NCBI GenBank assembly: GCA_016793065.1
Contig: JAEULV010000010.1
Span: 1 to 64,000 of the forward strand
Source of the DNA: Hyphomicrobiaceae bacterium
GTDB lineage: Bacteria; Pseudomonadota; Alphaproteobacteria; Rhizobiales; Ancalomicrobiaceae
Reading direction: 5' to 3'
Length of the DNA stretch: 64,000 bases
In this document: piece after piece, positions 8,410-18,165 of the stretch
How positions within the stretch are numbered: position 1 is the stretch's first letter
Layout of the letters: every line of letters begins with the position of its first letter
Translations under genes and position numbers: made by a program
Notes under the pieces: generated by a model
Told to the model about the DNA's origin: nothing
The model's input: only the letters and a program-made list of their open reading frames with translations
Databases searched by the model: none

Positions 8410-9885
8410 TCATCCGACCAGATGCGTCAACAGCGCCCGCAACGCCGCCGGCTTCACCGGCTTCTGCATCACCTCGGCGCCGATCGCCGCCGCCTCGGCA
8501 TAGATCTCCGGGCCGCGATCGGCGGTGATGATCACCGCCGGAATATCCGCCCCCCAATAGGCCCGCAGCGCCCGCACCGCGATGATGCCGGTGTCGCCGC
8601 CGTCGAGATGATAGTCCGCCAGGATCACGTCCGGCTGGCGCGTCACCGCCGATTGCCGGGCCTGGGCGTCAGCGGTTCCCCGCGCCGCCACCACCGAGCA
8701 ATACCAGCGTTCGATCAGCGCCGTCGTCGCCTCCCGCACCGTGTCGTCGTTCTCCACCACCGCGATGCAGGCCCCCGAAAGGCCGTAGCCCTGCACCGTG
8801 CAGGCATCGAGGCTCGACGGCGCCGCCGGCGGCAGCGGCTCGATCATCGGCATGGTGATGGCGAAGGTCGAGCCATGCGCCATCCGGCTGTCGAGTTCCA
8901 GCGCATGCCCGAGCGCATCGACCAGCCGGGCGACGATCGACAGGCCGAGCCCCAGCGCCGTCTCGCCCGGCGGCGCCGCCGCGCCGGCCCGGTTGAACTC
9001 CTCGAAGATCGCCACATGCTGGTCCTCGGGAATCCCCGGACCGGTATCGACCACCTCGATGCGCACGTTCGGCCCGCGCCGGCGCGCCCCGACCAGCACG
9101 CCGCCATGGGTCGTGTAGCGCACCGCGTTGGAAATCAGGTTCTGCAGCACCCGCCGCAGCAGGATCGGGTCGCTCTCCACCCACAGACCCGACGGAATGA
9201 TCTTCAGCCGCAACCCCTTGCGCCGGGTCACCGGCTCGAAATCCGAGGCGAGGTCGGCGAAGATATGCCCGAGCGGCACCGACTTCTTCGCCGGAATCAC
9301 CACCCCCGCGTCCAGTTGCGAGATGTCGAGCAGCGTCTTCAGCAGGTCCTCGATCGTCGTCAGTGCCCGGTCGACCTGCCGGGTCAGATGCGTCGCCTCG
9401 GCATTCATCGGCACTTCCGCCAGCGCCGACGCCGTCAGCCGCGCCGCGTTGACCGGCTGCAGCAGGTCGTGGCTGGCAAAGGCGAGAAAGCGGGTCTTGG
9501 CCAGATTGGCCCGCTCGGCCTCCTCCCGCGCCGTTTCCGCCTCGGTACGGGCCCGCTCTGCCTCGGTGCGCGCCCGGTCGGCCTCGACCCTGGCCTTTTC
9601 CAGCTTGCGCAGCGTCCGGGTCAATTCCTCCGTCCGCTCGCGCACCTGTCGTTCCAGCCCGATCGCGGTCTGGAACAGCGAAAAGCCCGAGGGCTGGAAC
9701 TCCATCGACCGCTCGACCCGGTCGACCAGCGCGGCGTTGATCTTCTCCAGCTTGGCAACCCGACGCGCCAGCGCGGCGATCGTCGCCGCGTCAGTCGCCG
9801 GCTGCGACGCCATCGGCGCCGGCGCCGGTTGCGTCGGCCGGGTCGGGGTCACCGGTGTCGGGTCGAGTTCGATGCGGCCGTGCAT
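8410..9885 (-). CDS. Hybrid sensor histidine kinase / response regulator, NahK-like
   Basis: Cytoplasmic two-component protein of 491 aa with no transmembrane segment. In order: a Pro/Ala-rich head (1-30), a long charged coiled coil (~37-128, with several EAERARTEA-type repeats), the HisKA domain with phosphoacceptor H139 in FASHDLLQPV, the HATPase_c domain (N-box around N249/N253, DTGPGIP at 280-286, GLGLSIV at 312-318), and a C-terminal receiver domain with D424 in LADYHLD, T454 and K475. It has no PAS sensor of its own; the upstream FIST gene overlaps it by one base (TGATG), so input probably comes from that protein. Established knowledge: NosP/FIST proteins are co-cistronic with NahK-type hybrid kinases. 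Specific function is inferred. Confidence 0.9.
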   Translation of the reverse strand: MHGRIELDPTPVTPTRPTQPAPAPMASQPATDAATIAALARRVAKLEKINAALVDRVERSMEFQPSGFSLFQTAIGLERQVRERTEELTRTLRKLEKARVEADRARTEAERARTEAETAREEAERANLAKTRFLAFASHDLLQPVNAARLTASALAEVPMNAEATHLTRQVDRALTTIEDLLKTLLDISQLDAGVVIPAKKSVPLGHIFADLASDFEPVTRRKGLRLKIIPSGLWVESDPILLRRVLQNLISNAVRYTTHGGVLVGARRRGPNVRIEVVDTGPGIPEDQHVAIFEEFNRAGAAAPPGETALGLGLSIVARLVDALGHALELDSRMAHGSTFAITMPMIEPLPPAAPSSLDACTVQGYGLSGACIAVVENDDTVREATTALIERWYCSVVAARGTADAQARQSAVTRQPDVILADYHLDGGDTGIIAVRALRAYWGADIPAVIITADRGPEIYAEAAAIGAEVMQKPVKPAALRALLTHLVG

Positions 9886-11081
9886 CAGCGCGCCCCCGAA
9901 CGGCCGATGGCAATGCCGGTGAAGGTCTGGTTCAGGTGCATGGCCTTGTACTGTTCGCCGTAAGTGTTGAAGCCGAACACCCGGTAGCGGCGATAGATGT
10001 CCGACATCGCCCTGAGGGCCTGCCGGTGCTCGGCGTCGAGCCGGCGCAGCACGCAGTCGAAGCCCAGCACCAGATCGATGCCGCCAAGGCTCGCCTCGAT
10101 CCCGGCGAGCGTCTCCTCCAGGCTTGCCGCAAGGTCGCGCGCCCGCCCCGCCGTCAGCACCACGCCGTTCTCGATGGCGCAGAAGAACTGCAGGCTGCCG
10201 TCGGGATTGAGCTTCTGGATCGAGCGGCAGTAATATTCGCCCCCCACCCGCACCAGCACCGGATGCGCGGCAAAGCTCATCGGCGTCAGGCCGTTGGCCT
10301 CGATCCCCATCGCCTCGGCATAGGCCAGCGCCGCCACCTCGGCGTCGAGCTCCTTGACGATGCGCCGCTCGGCGTCGCACTCGGTAACGACGAACTTCAG
10401 GTTGGTCGGCTCGAAATTGTCGGCCTTGAACAACTGCACCGGATGCCGGGTCCGGATCAGCAGCAGCACGCCGGCATTGGTCACCGCCTGGCCGTCATGG
10501 AAGATATGGGTGCGCTCGAACGCCAGATCGTCGCCGGCCGATCCGCCGATCACCGGCACGTCGCCGAGCGCCCGTTGCAGCGTCGCCAGCACGATCTCCT
10601 CGCGCTTGCACAAGCCGTCGAGCAGCGTCAGCGCGAACAGGCTGTCGCGGCTTTCGTCATCCTCGTCCGGCGCGATGACCGGCCCCTCGCCGAGATCGGG
10701 GAAGCTCGCCAGCACCCGCCGCACCACCCGCGTGCCTTCCTCGACGCCGAAATGATCGAGGTCCGGCAGCAACGCCGAGGCGATGGTGAAGTCGCTGGTC
10801 GGAAACGCCATCACCACGATGCTGGCTTCGGTGATGCCGAGCGTGCCGATCTCGCCGGACGTGGTGCAGCCGGCAAACGGAATGTCCGGAAAACGCTCGA
10901 CCAGCCCCGCGGCAACGTCATCGGCCTGATACCGCGACGAGGCATAAATCAGGACGAATCCAACTGCCTCGCCGGCGAGCGCGTCGGCGATTTCATTCAA
11001 CGCCTGGCGGGCGTCCGGCAAATTGGAGCCGACAACGCGAATTCCGCACTCGAATTGCAGCGGCGCTTGGGGGTGCCCCAA
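9885..11081 (-). CDS. FIST-domain sensory protein, NosP-like
   Basis: 398 aa protein with an N-terminal FIST domain (segments VGFVLIYASS and FAGCTTSGEIG) and a C-terminal FIST_C domain ending in VFGFNTYGEQYKAMHLNQ. FIST proteins are ligand sensors; the NosP branch binds heme and nitric oxide and controls a co-transcribed NahK-type kinase, and here the next gene is such a kinase overlapping by one base. No ATG is available near the expected N-terminus; the TTG at 11081 has a textbook Shine-Dalgarno (GGAGG, 7 nt upstream) and gives the normal family length. The open frame continues 98 codons further but that stretch looks noncoding. Heme and NO binding are inferred, not shown. Confidence 0.87.
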   Translation of the reverse strand: MGHPQAPLQFECGIRVVGSNLPDARQALNEIADALAGEAVGFVLIYASSRYQADDVAAGLVERFPDIPFAGCTTSGEIGTLGITEASIVVMAFPTSDFTIASALLPDLDHFGVEEGTRVVRRVLASFPDLGEGPVIAPDEDDESRDSLFALTLLDGLCKREEIVLATLQRALGDVPVIGGSAGDDLAFERTHIFHDGQAVTNAGVLLLIRTRHPVQLFKADNFEPTNLKFVVTECDAERRIVKELDAEVAALAYAEAMGIEANGLTPMSFAAHPVLVRVGGEYYCRSIQKLNPDGSLQFFCAIENGVVLTAGRARDLAASLEETLAGIEASLGGIDLVLGFDCVLRRLDAEHRQALRAMSDIYRRYRVFGFNTYGEQYKAMHLNQTFTGIAIGRSGAR

Positions 11082-11084
11082 TGC

Positions 11085-11094
11085 CCTTCCTCCC
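11085..11094 (-). promoter_or_regulatory. Ribosome binding site deciding a TTG start
   Basis: The minus strand reads GGGAGGAAGG here, 3 nt before the TTG codon at 11081-11079 (7 nt measured from GGAGG). It is the strongest ribosome site in the region and fixes the start of the FIST-domain gene at a rare initiation codon. Confidence 0.75.
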
Positions 11095-11373
11095 TGATCG
11101 AGGTTTCGCCCCGGGGACCCGTCCCGAAAACGATCCTCTCCTTGTCTTTTGTCGTCAATCGTCGCTCGCAAAGCATGGCGACGCAAGAGGCAATTCCGGC
11201 GACGTCGGAAAACAGGTCGCATTCGACAAAGTGCCGGCCATGAGCGAGGTTGCCAACAGCGCCGCGCCGCCGCGACCGAAAGTACAATTTCGAACCGATC
11301 TAAATGAACGCTAGCCTGCGTAGTATCACTGGCCTCCACCCAGCGGCTGCCAGCAATTCGGGGGGAATGACAC

Positions 11374-12009
11374 ATGGAGATGACCGGGTCCTATCGGATC
11401 GCGGCCGATCGCCAGACAGTCTGGGAAGCGCTGAACGACGTCGACGTTCTGAAGGCGTGCATTCCCGGCTGTCAGGATCTGCAGAAATTGTCCGATACCG
11501 AGATGACCGCCAAGGTCGTCCAGAAGATCGGGCCGGTCTCGGCGACATTCACCGGCAAGGTCACCCTGTCGGAGTTCGATGCGCCCAATGGCTACACCAT
11601 TTCCGGCGAAGGCCAGGGCGGCGTCGCCGGCTTTGCCAAGGGCGGCGCCCACGTCAAGCTGACCGACGATGCCGAAACGCCCGGCGGAACGGTGCTGCAC
11701 TATGACGCCAAGGCCCAGATCGGCGGCAAGCTCGCCCAGCTCGGCTCGCGACTGATCGACGCCACCGCCCGCGCGCTCGCCGACCAGTTCTTCGCCAAGT
11801 TCGCCGCCGCCGTCACCGCCCAGGCCGCCGCCAAGGCGCAGCCGGTCGAGGCCGGCGTCGAAATGGGCCGCGCCGCCGGACCGGCGATCGAAGCCGCCAT
11901 CGCGGCCGCGTCGGCGCAGACCTCGCCCAAGGGCGGCCTGCCCAGCTGGACGTGGATCGCGGTCGCGGCCGCAGTTCTCGTCGGCGCAATCCTGTTTCTG
12001 GCCCGATAG
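11374..12009 (+). CDS. coxG: Carbon monoxide dehydrogenase subunit G-like (CoxG, SRPBCC)
   Basis: 211 aa. Residues 1-150 form a CoxG/SRPBCC lipid-binding-like fold (begins MEMTGSYRIAADRQTVW, includes the conserved IPGC and VQKIGPVSATFTG). An Ala-rich linker follows, then a C-terminal transmembrane helix (about 189-209, WTWIAVAAAVLVGAILFLA). Family knowledge: CoxG recruits CO dehydrogenase to the cytoplasmic membrane, and recent work ties such proteins to quinone handling. It sits first in the coxG-S-L-M cluster. The start is supported by GGGGGA upstream of the ATG. A hairpin directly after the stop may separate its transcript from coxS. Confidence 0.88.
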   Translation: MEMTGSYRIAADRQTVWEALNDVDVLKACIPGCQDLQKLSDTEMTAKVVQKIGPVSATFTGKVTLSEFDAPNGYTISGEGQGGVAGFAKGGAHVKLTDDAETPGGTVLHYDAKAQIGGKLAQLGSRLIDATARALADQFFAKFAAAVTAQAAAKAQPVEAGVEMGRAAGPAIEAAIAAASAQTSPKGGLPSWTWIAVAAAVLVGAILFLAR

Positions 12010-12015
12010 ATTTCT

Positions 12016-12042
12016 CCCCCGGTCGCCAATGGCGTTCGGGGG
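12016..12042 (+). terminator. Hairpin after coxG (attenuator or terminator)
   Basis: CCCCCG (12016-12021) pairs with CGGGGG (12037-12042), and inside it CGCC pairs with GGCG around an AAT loop. The tail that follows is only mildly T-rich, so partial readthrough into coxS is plausible. Confidence 0.5.
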
Positions 12043-12136
12043 CGATTCATCTTGACTTCAATCGGTTCGATCGACTTCAATTGCACCCGAAGTCGAAAAC
12101 CAAAAACGATCAGACGGCAATCTGGGAGGATTGAGA

Positions 12137-12628
<492 letters not shown>

Positions 12629-12651
12629 GGACCGACCGTCCGGTTCGATCC

Positions 12652-12715
12652 CGTCACCCCGTCCGCTCCGCTCGATGGATCGGACGCCGCCGCATCCAAA
12701 ACGCGGCCGGTGACG
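12652..12715. repeat. Nested inverted repeats in the coxS-coxL gap
   Basis: CGTCACC (12652-12658) pairs with GGTGACG (12709-12715), and inside it CGTCCG (12660-12665) pairs with CGGACG (12681-12686). The 294-bp coxS-coxL gap is otherwise non-coding. It could fold in the mRNA as a processing or stability element. Confidence 0.4.
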
Positions 12716-12922
12716 TCCGCCAAGGCCCGGGTGCGACGACGGCAGGCCCGCCCTGCCCCCGACGCGCCGCTCGACGATCCGCCCCATCCCGCGAGGGATC
12801 CGTCGGCGCCACTGGCGCCCTCCGGCGGGCAGGATCGCCGAAACAAGCCTTCGCGCGGCTTCGAACCGACGTTGTTTCAGTCCAGCCACGGCCGAATCCA
12901 CACAATTCTTGGAGGAACCCCC

Positions 12923-15280
12923 ATGGGTGTCGAAGGCATTGGAGCGCGCGTTCAGCGCAAGGAAGACAAGCGGTTCATCACTGGCAAGGGCCGCTACACC
13001 GACGATTTCAAGATGGCCGGCATGGGACATGCCCATTTCGTCCGGTCCCCTCACGCCCACGCCAAGGTCCGCTCGATCGATACCTCGGCGGCGGAAGCCA
13101 TGCCGGGCGTGATCGCCGTCCTCAACGGCACCCAGCTGGTCGCCGACAAGGTCGGCAACCTCATCTGCGGCTGGATGATCCATTCCAAGGACGGCACCCC
13201 GATGAGGATGGGCGCCTGGCGCGCCATGGAGCCGGAACAGGTCCGCTTCGTCGGCCAGGCCGTCGCCGTCGTCATCGCCGAGACCAAGAACCAGGCCCGC
13301 GACGCCGCCGAGGCCGTGGTCGTCGACTATGACGAACTGCCCGTCGTCGTCACCACCGCCGACGCCCTCGCCGCCGGCGCTCCGCAGTTGCACCCGGAAG
13401 CCCCGGGCAACCTGATCTACGACTGGCACATCGGCGACGAGGCCGCCACCGCCGCCGCCTTCGGCAAGGCCGCCAACGTCGTCGAGATGGATATCTTCAA
13501 CAACCGCCTCGTGCCGAACCCGATGGAGCCGCGCGCCGCGCTTGCCTCCTGGGACGAGTCCGAGGACCACTACACGCTCTACACCACCTCGCAGAACCCG
13601 CACGTGGCGCGCCTGGTGCTGTCGGCGTTCTACAACATCGCCCCGGAACACAAGCTGCGCGTCATCGCCCCCGATGTCGGCGGCGGCTTCGGCTCCAAGA
13701 TCTACATCTACCCCGAGGAAATGGTCTGCCTGTGGGCGTCCAAGCGCATCGGCCGGCCGGTCAAGTGGAACTGCGACCGCACCGAGGCCTTCCTCACCGA
13801 CGCCCATGGCCGCGACCACGTCTCCAAGGCCCGCATGGCCTTCGACGCCGATCACAAGCTGCTCGGCCTCCAGGTCTCGACCGTCGCCAATATCGGCGCC
13901 TACATGTCGCTGTTCTCGTCCTGCGTGCCGACCTATCTCTACGCCACGCTGCTGTCGGGCCAGTACAACATCCCGGCGATCTATGCCGAGGTGAAGGCGG
14001 TCTACACCAACACCGTGCCGGTCGACGCCTATCGCGGCGCCGGTCGCCCGGAAGCCACCTATCTGCTCGAGCGGATGATGGAAACCTCGGCGCGTCAGCT
14101 CGGCATTTCGCCGGCCGAACTGCGCCGGCGCAACTTCATCACCCAGTTCCCGCACCAGACGCCGGTCATCATGTGCTATGACAACGGCAACTACGGCGCC
14201 CATCTCGACGCCGCCGAGGCCGCCGCCGACGTCGCCGGTTTCCCGGCCCGCAAGGCCGAGGCCGCCCGTCGCGGCAAGCTGCGCGGTCTTGGCTACTCCT
14301 GCTATATCGAGGCCTGCGGCATCGCCCCCTCGGCCGCGGTCGGTTCGCTCGGCGCCGGCGTCGGCCTGTGGGAATCGGCGGAAGTCCGCGTCAACCCGGT
14401 CGGCACCATCGAGATCCTGACCGGCTCGCACAGCCACGGCCAGGGCCACGAGACCACCTTCGCCCAGCTCGTCTCCGAGCGTCTCGGCGTCGGCGTCGAT
14501 CAGGTCCAGATCGTCCATGGCGACACCGACAAGGTGCAGTTCGGCATGGGCACCTACGGTTCCCGCTCCGGCGCCGTCGGCATGTCGGCCCTGCTCAAGG
14601 CGCTCGAGAAGGTCGAGAGCAAGGCCCGCAAGATCGCCGCCCACCTGATGGAAGCCGCCGAGGGCGACATCGTCATCGAGAACGGCGAGCTCAAGGTCGC
14701 CGGCACCGACAAGAAGCTGCCCTTCGCCAATGTCGCGCTCGCCGCCTACACCGCCCACAACCTGCCGGCCGGCATGGAGCCGGGCCTGAAGGAAGGCGCG
14801 TTCTACGATCCGCAGAACTTCACCTTCCCCTCTGGCACCTATATCGCCGAAGTCGAAATCGACCCGGCGACCGGCAAGACCGAGGTCGTCAACTTCACCG
14901 CCGTCGACGACTTCGGCCGCATCATCAACCCGATGATCGTCGAGGGCCAGGTCCATGGCGGCATCGCCCAGGGCATCGGCCAGGCCCTGATCGAAGGCAC
15001 GTCCTATTCCGACAACGGCCAGTTGCTGACCGCGTCCTACATGGACTACGGCATGCCGCGTGCCGATGACGTTCCCTCCTTCGGCATCCACCACACCACC
15101 ACGCTGTGCCTCACCAACCCGCTGGGGATGAAGGGCTGCGGCGAGGCCGGCGCGATCGGTTCGCCGCCGGCGGTGATCAACGCCATCACCGACGCCATCG
15201 GCGCCAGCATCGAGATGCCGGCCACCCCGCAACGGGTCTGGGCTGCCATCAACGGTGGCATGCGCGCCGCGGCCGAGTGA
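12923..15280 (+). CDS. coxL: CODH-type molybdenum hydroxylase, large subunit (form II signature)
   Basis: Catalytic molybdopterin-binding subunit, 785 aa, usual for the family. The active-site loop at residues 369-375 is AYRGAGR. Established knowledge: form I CO dehydrogenases carry AYxCSFR with the Cu-binding cysteine, and form II proteins carry AYRGAGR, whose role in CO oxidation is disputed. The molybdenum-site glutamate is E741 in [21 protein letters not shown] (about 253-259) is the MCD-binding glycine loop. The start at 12923 is set by GGAGG 7 nt upstream; the open frame runs back much further but has no family similarity there. Substrate may be CO or another small compound; that is open. 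Confidence 0.93.
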   Translation: MGVEGIGARVQRKEDKRFITGKGRYTDDFKMAGMGHAHFVRSPHAHAKVRSIDTSAAEAMPGVIAVLNGTQLVADKVGNLICGWMIHSKDGTPMRMGAWRAMEPEQVRFVGQAVAVVIAETKNQARDAAEAVVVDYDELPVVVTTADALAAGAPQLHPEAPGNLIYDWHIGDEAATAAAFGKAANVVEMDIFNNRLVPNPMEPRAALASWDESEDHYTLYTTSQNPHVARLVLSAFYNIAPEHKLRVIAPDVGGGFGSKIYIYPEEMVCLWASKRIGRPVKWNCDRTEAFLTDAHGRDHVSKARMAFDADHKLLGLQVSTVANIGAYMSLFSSCVPTYLYATLLSGQYNIPAIYAEVKAVYTNTVPVDAYRGAGRPEATYLLERMMETSARQLGISPAELRRRNFITQFPHQTPVIMCYDNGNYGAHLDAAEAAADVAGFPARKAEAARRGKLRGLGYSCYIEACGIAPSAAVGSLGAGVGLWESAEVRVNPVGTIEILTGSHSHGQGHETTFAQLVSERLGVGVDQVQIVHGDTDKVQFGMGTYGSRSGAVGMSALLKALEKVESKARKIAAHLMEAAEGDIVIENGELKVAGTDKKLPFANVALAAYTAHNLPAGMEPGLKEGAFYDPQNFTFPSGTYIAEVEIDPATGKTEVVNFTAVDDFGRIINPMIVEGQVHGGIAQGIGQALIEGTSYSDNGQLLTASYMDYGMPRADDVPSFGIHHTTTLCLTNPLGMKGCGEAGAIGSPPAVINAITDAIGASIEMPATPQRVWAAINGGMRAAAE

Positions 15281-15480
15281 CGCCGGGTCGTTGAACCCGT
15301 CTGCCCTTCTCCCCCGGGAGAGGGGCAAGGCAGCCGCCCGGCCCCGCCGCCGCGACCTGCCCTCGGCATCCTCGCCGCCCCCGCATCCGCCCCCGCATCC
15401 GCTCGCGCCTCGCGCGCCGGCGGATCGACGGCGCCGGCGGCCTCTGGTGAAACCAACCTTTCTCTCGGGAGATCCATCCC

Positions 15481-16281
15481 ATGTACGCCACCACCTACCA
15501 TCGCCCGGCAAGCCTCGCGGAAGCGTCCGCCCTGCTCGCCAATGCCGACGAGGCCAAGATCCTGGCCGGCGGCATGACCCTGCTGCCGACCATGAAGAAC
15601 CGTCTGGCGGCGCCCTCCGATCTCGTCGATGTCGGCCGCCTCGCCGAACTCGCCGGCGTGTCGCTCGCCGGCGACACCCTGACCATCGGCGCCGCCACCA
15701 AGCACTATGAAGTCGCCGGCTCCGCCACGGTGAAGGGCGCGATCCCGGCCTTGGCCAAGCTCGCCGGCGGCATCGGCGACCCGCAGGTCCGCCACATGGG
15801 CACCATCGGCGGCTCGATCTCCAACAACGACCCGGCCGCCGACTATCCCGCCGGCCTCGTCGGACTTGGCGCCACCGTCACCACCAGCAAGCGGACGCTC
15901 GCCGCCGAGGACTTCTTCGCCGGCCTGTTCTCCACCGTGCTCGATGCCGGCGAGATCGTCACCAAGGTGTCGTTCCCGGTTCCGGCCAAGGCCGCCTACG
16001 CCAAGTTCCCCAACCCGGCGTCGCGCTATGCCATGGCCGGCGTCATGGTGGTCAAGGCCAGGGACGGCTCGGTGCGGGTCGCGGTGACCGGCGCCGGCGG
16101 CAATGGCGTCTTCCGCTGGCACGCCGCCGAGGCCGCGCTGGCGGCCAGCTTCTCCGCCGCCGCCCTTGATGGCCTTTCCGTCGATGCCGGCGACCTGATG
16201 TCTGACATCCATGGCTCGAGCGAGTACCGCGCCAACCTGGTCAAGGTGATGACCCAGCGCGCCGTCGCCGCCGCCGGCTGA
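15481..16281 (+). CDS. coxM: CODH-type molybdenum hydroxylase, FAD (medium) subunit
   Basis: FAD-binding subunit of the complex formed with the coxS and coxL products; 266 aa. The two FAD contacts are visible: AGGMTLLPTMK (residues 29-39) and GTIGGSISNNDPAADYP near 101-117. CO_deh_flav_C follows. The ATG is preceded by GGGAGA 8-10 nt upstream. It is the last gene of the cluster, with a rho-independent terminator 43 bp downstream. No maturation genes (coxD, coxE, coxF or an xdhC type) are present in the window, so they must lie elsewhere if the enzyme is active. Confidence 0.93.
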   Translation: MYATTYHRPASLAEASALLANADEAKILAGGMTLLPTMKNRLAAPSDLVDVGRLAELAGVSLAGDTLTIGAATKHYEVAGSATVKGAIPALAKLAGGIGDPQVRHMGTIGGSISNNDPAADYPAGLVGLGATVTTSKRTLAAEDFFAGLFSTVLDAGEIVTKVSFPVPAKAAYAKFPNPASRYAMAGVMVVKARDGSVRVAVTGAGGNGVFRWHAAEAALAASFSAAALDGLSVDAGDLMSDIHGSSEYRANLVKVMTQRAVAAAG

Positions 16282-16323
16282 TCCGCCGCCGCCGGTCGCC
16301 GGAACGCTCCCACCAGAGACACC

Positions 16324-16346
16324 GACGGGGCCCGCGTGGCCCCGTC
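16324..16346 (+). terminator. Terminator of the cox cluster
   Basis: Perfect 9-bp stem GACGGGGCC / GGCCCCGTC around the loop CGCGT, followed by TTGCTGT, 43 bp after the coxM stop. Confidence 0.75.
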
Positions 16347-16414
16347 TTGCTGTCCGCGCCGCATTGGCCCCGCGGCGAAGCCCTCGCAACACCGGGCAGC
16401 ACCTGCCCCACAAC

Positions 16415-16441
16415 GAAAAAGCGCCCGGTTGCCCGAGCGCT
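16415..16441 (-). terminator. Terminator of the L,D-transpeptidase gene
   Basis: On the minus strand a 9-bp stem AGCGCTCGG / CCGGGCGCT (one T-G pair) with loop GCAA is followed by TTTTTC, about 30 nt after the stop codon. Together with the opposite-strand terminator at 16324 it insulates the two converging units. Confidence 0.85.
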
Positions 16442-16469
16442 GGCTGTCGCTTGCCGATACGGTCGCCGA

Positions 16470-16985
16470 TTACTGCAGCACCACCACCTGGGTGCCCGGA
16501 CGAACCCGCTCGTACAGATCCTCGATATGGGCATTGTGCATGCGGATGCAGCCATAGGAGGCGAAGGTTCCGATCGAGTCCGGACGATTGGTGCCGTGAA
16601 TGGCATACTGGTCGCGATCGAGCACCATCACGCGGGTGCCCATCGGATTGCGCGGGCCCGGCGGGATCAGGTTCGGCAGTTCCGGCTTGTCGCGCTTCAC
16701 TTCCGCCGGCGGAATCCAGTAGGGATGCTTCTGCATCTCGCGGATCGCCGCCGTGCCGGCCCAGCGCTTGCCGGTCTTGCCGACCGCTACCGGATAGCGG
16801 ATTGCCGAACCGTTGCCGAGCACCAGGAACAACTGGCGCTGGCTGGAACTCACCACGATCGTGCCGGCCGAATACTGGCCATTGAACGGCACCACTTCCC
16901 GCGCCTCGACATGGGTCGTCGCAACCCCGATCGCAAACCCGAAAACACCCGCGGCGACGAGCGCCCAACGCCAGAGATTCTTCAT
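16470..16985 (-). CDS. L,D-transpeptidase (YkuD domain), exported
   Basis: Cell-wall enzyme that forms 3-3 peptidoglycan cross-links or attaches proteins to the wall. 171 aa: an N-terminal signal segment (about 1-28, WALVAAGVFGFAIG, with a possible cleavage near VEA-RE), then the YkuD catalytic domain with IHGTN (129-133) and SYGCIRM (143-149), C146 being the nucleophile. The ATG at 16985 follows a GGTGG stretch; another ATG seven codons upstream would only lengthen the signal. It is single-gene, with its own terminator. Confidence 0.93.
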   Translation of the reverse strand: MKNLWRWALVAAGVFGFAIGVATTHVEAREVVPFNGQYSAGTIVVSSSQRQLFLVLGNGSAIRYPVAVGKTGKRWAGTAAIREMQKHPYWIPPAEVKRDKPELPNLIPPGPRNPMGTRVMVLDRDQYAIHGTNRPDSIGTFASYGCIRMHNAHIEDLYERVRPGTQVVVLQ

Positions 16986-17289
16986 GACCCACCACCCTGT
17001 CATCACTTCAGGCCGCGAGTTTCCGCTGTGCCTTGACTTGAAGGTTGTTCCTTCGTTGTGATGAGTTCTAGCAGGTACCTATTGAAACTACGTCAGGAAA
17101 CGCGGTCACCAACTTCTCAAGGGACGTGGTGACCGTGTGATTCAGACAAATGTACCGACGTTAACTTGCATTTCGATCGGGTTTAATTGACAAATCCGCA
17201 AGGTTAATTTGCCGTATCAAATTCGGCGACGCGCCGGCGCAAAGGTTAACGCCTGAGCCTGAGCAAAACACCGGCCGGGCAGCCGGCGA
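16986..17289. other. Intergenic with inverted repeat and AT-rich stretch
   Basis: 304 bp between two minus-strand genes; it must contain the L,D-transpeptidase promoter. It is noticeably AT-rich (17040-17250). A perfect 9-bp inverted repeat CGGTCACCA (17103-17111) / TGGTGACCG (17127-17135) with a 15-nt spacer could be an operator or RNA hairpin. No coding frame is supported. Confidence 0.45.
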
Positions 17290-17826
17290 TCAATCCGCCT
17301 TGCCGGGCTTTTCCGGCGCCTCGAGGCCGAAATGCTGGAAGCCGGATTCGAGCTTCGGCCGTTTCGACGACAGCGTGCGCGAATTGACCCCTGCCCACGA
17401 GATTTCGCCGGAAAGCCGGCCGAATTCGATCTTCGGGCAGCGGTTCATCACCACCTCCAGCCCCGCCGCCTCGGCCCGCGCCGCCGCCTCGTCATTGCGC
17501 ACACCAAGCTGCATCCACACCACCTTGGCGCCGATGGCGATCGCCTCGTCGACGATGGGGCCGACATGCTCCGATGCCCGGAACACGTCAACCATGTCGA
17601 CCCCGCCGGGGATGTCGGCGAGCCGGCCATAGACCAGTGCGCCGGCGATCTCCTTGCCGGCGATGCCGGGGTTGACCGGGAAGACGGCATAGCCCTTCTG
17701 CAACAGATATTTAAGCACGAAATAGCTCGGCCGGTTCTCGTTGGCGCTGGCGCCGACGATGGCGACGCGCCGGCAGCGCTGCAGCACCGAGCGGATATAG
17801 CTGTCGGAATAGCTGTCGTGGTTCAT
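17290..17826 (-). CDS. CoA-binding domain protein (YccU-like)
   Basis: 178 aa single-domain Rossmann protein related to the CoA-binding domain of succinyl-CoA synthetase. AIVGASANENRPS (residues 22-34) is the nucleotide loop; GVDMVDVFR and VVWMQLGVRN follow, as in the YccU/CoA_binding_2 family, and the C-terminal segment VMNRCPKIEFGRLSG is family-typical. The biochemical role of this family is unknown. It overlaps the upstream membrane-protein gene by 4 bp (ATGA), so translation is coupled and the two may act together. Confidence 0.87.
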   Translation of the reverse strand: MNHDSYSDSYIRSVLQRCRRVAIVGASANENRPSYFVLKYLLQKGYAVFPVNPGIAGKEIAGALVYGRLADIPGGVDMVDVFRASEHVGPIVDEAIAIGAKVVWMQLGVRNDEAAARAEAAGLEVVMNRCPKIEFGRLSGEISWAGVNSRTLSSKRPKLESGFQHFGLEAPEKPGKAD

Positions 17827-18119
17827 TTTCCGTCCGTCAGGTCCTGCCGGACCGCCTCGATCTTGTCCTCGACCGCGTCGATCGCCACCGCCGCCGCCCG
17901 CCGTCCCTTGATCACCAGCAGCGACACCAGGCTCGCCATGCCGATGCCGCCGATCAGCAGTCCAACCGCGAACACCCATGCCGGCCAGGCCCCGGTCGAA
18001 ACCACGCCGCCGCCCAGCGCGATCGCCGCCAGTCCGCCGGCGACCGGCAGCAGCGGCCGCCAGACGTGGCAGAAGCGTGGATAGGAATCGGTCGCGGCGG
18101 CAACGGGCTGGACGGACAT
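17823..18119 (-). CDS. Small inner-membrane protein, unknown function
   Basis: 98 aa. Two predicted membrane helices at about residues 25-45 (LLPVAGGLAAIALGGGVV) and 46-72 (WVFAVGLLIGGIGMASLVSLLV), then a charged amphipathic tail (AIDAVEDKIEAVRQDL) probably on the cytoplasmic side. I do not recognise a named family. It is translationally coupled to the CoA-binding protein downstream (ATGA overlap). I use the ATG at 18119; the frame extends nine codons upstream. Confidence 0.7.
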   Translation of the reverse strand: MSVQPVAAATDSYPRFCHVWRPLLPVAGGLAAIALGGGVVSTGAWPAWVFAVGLLIGGIGMASLVSLLVIKGRRAAAVAIDAVEDKIEAVRQDLTDGK

Positions 18120-18165
18120 CGGGCGTTTTCCTTGTCGGAAGCACACGCCGTTATGTAAGGGCTTT

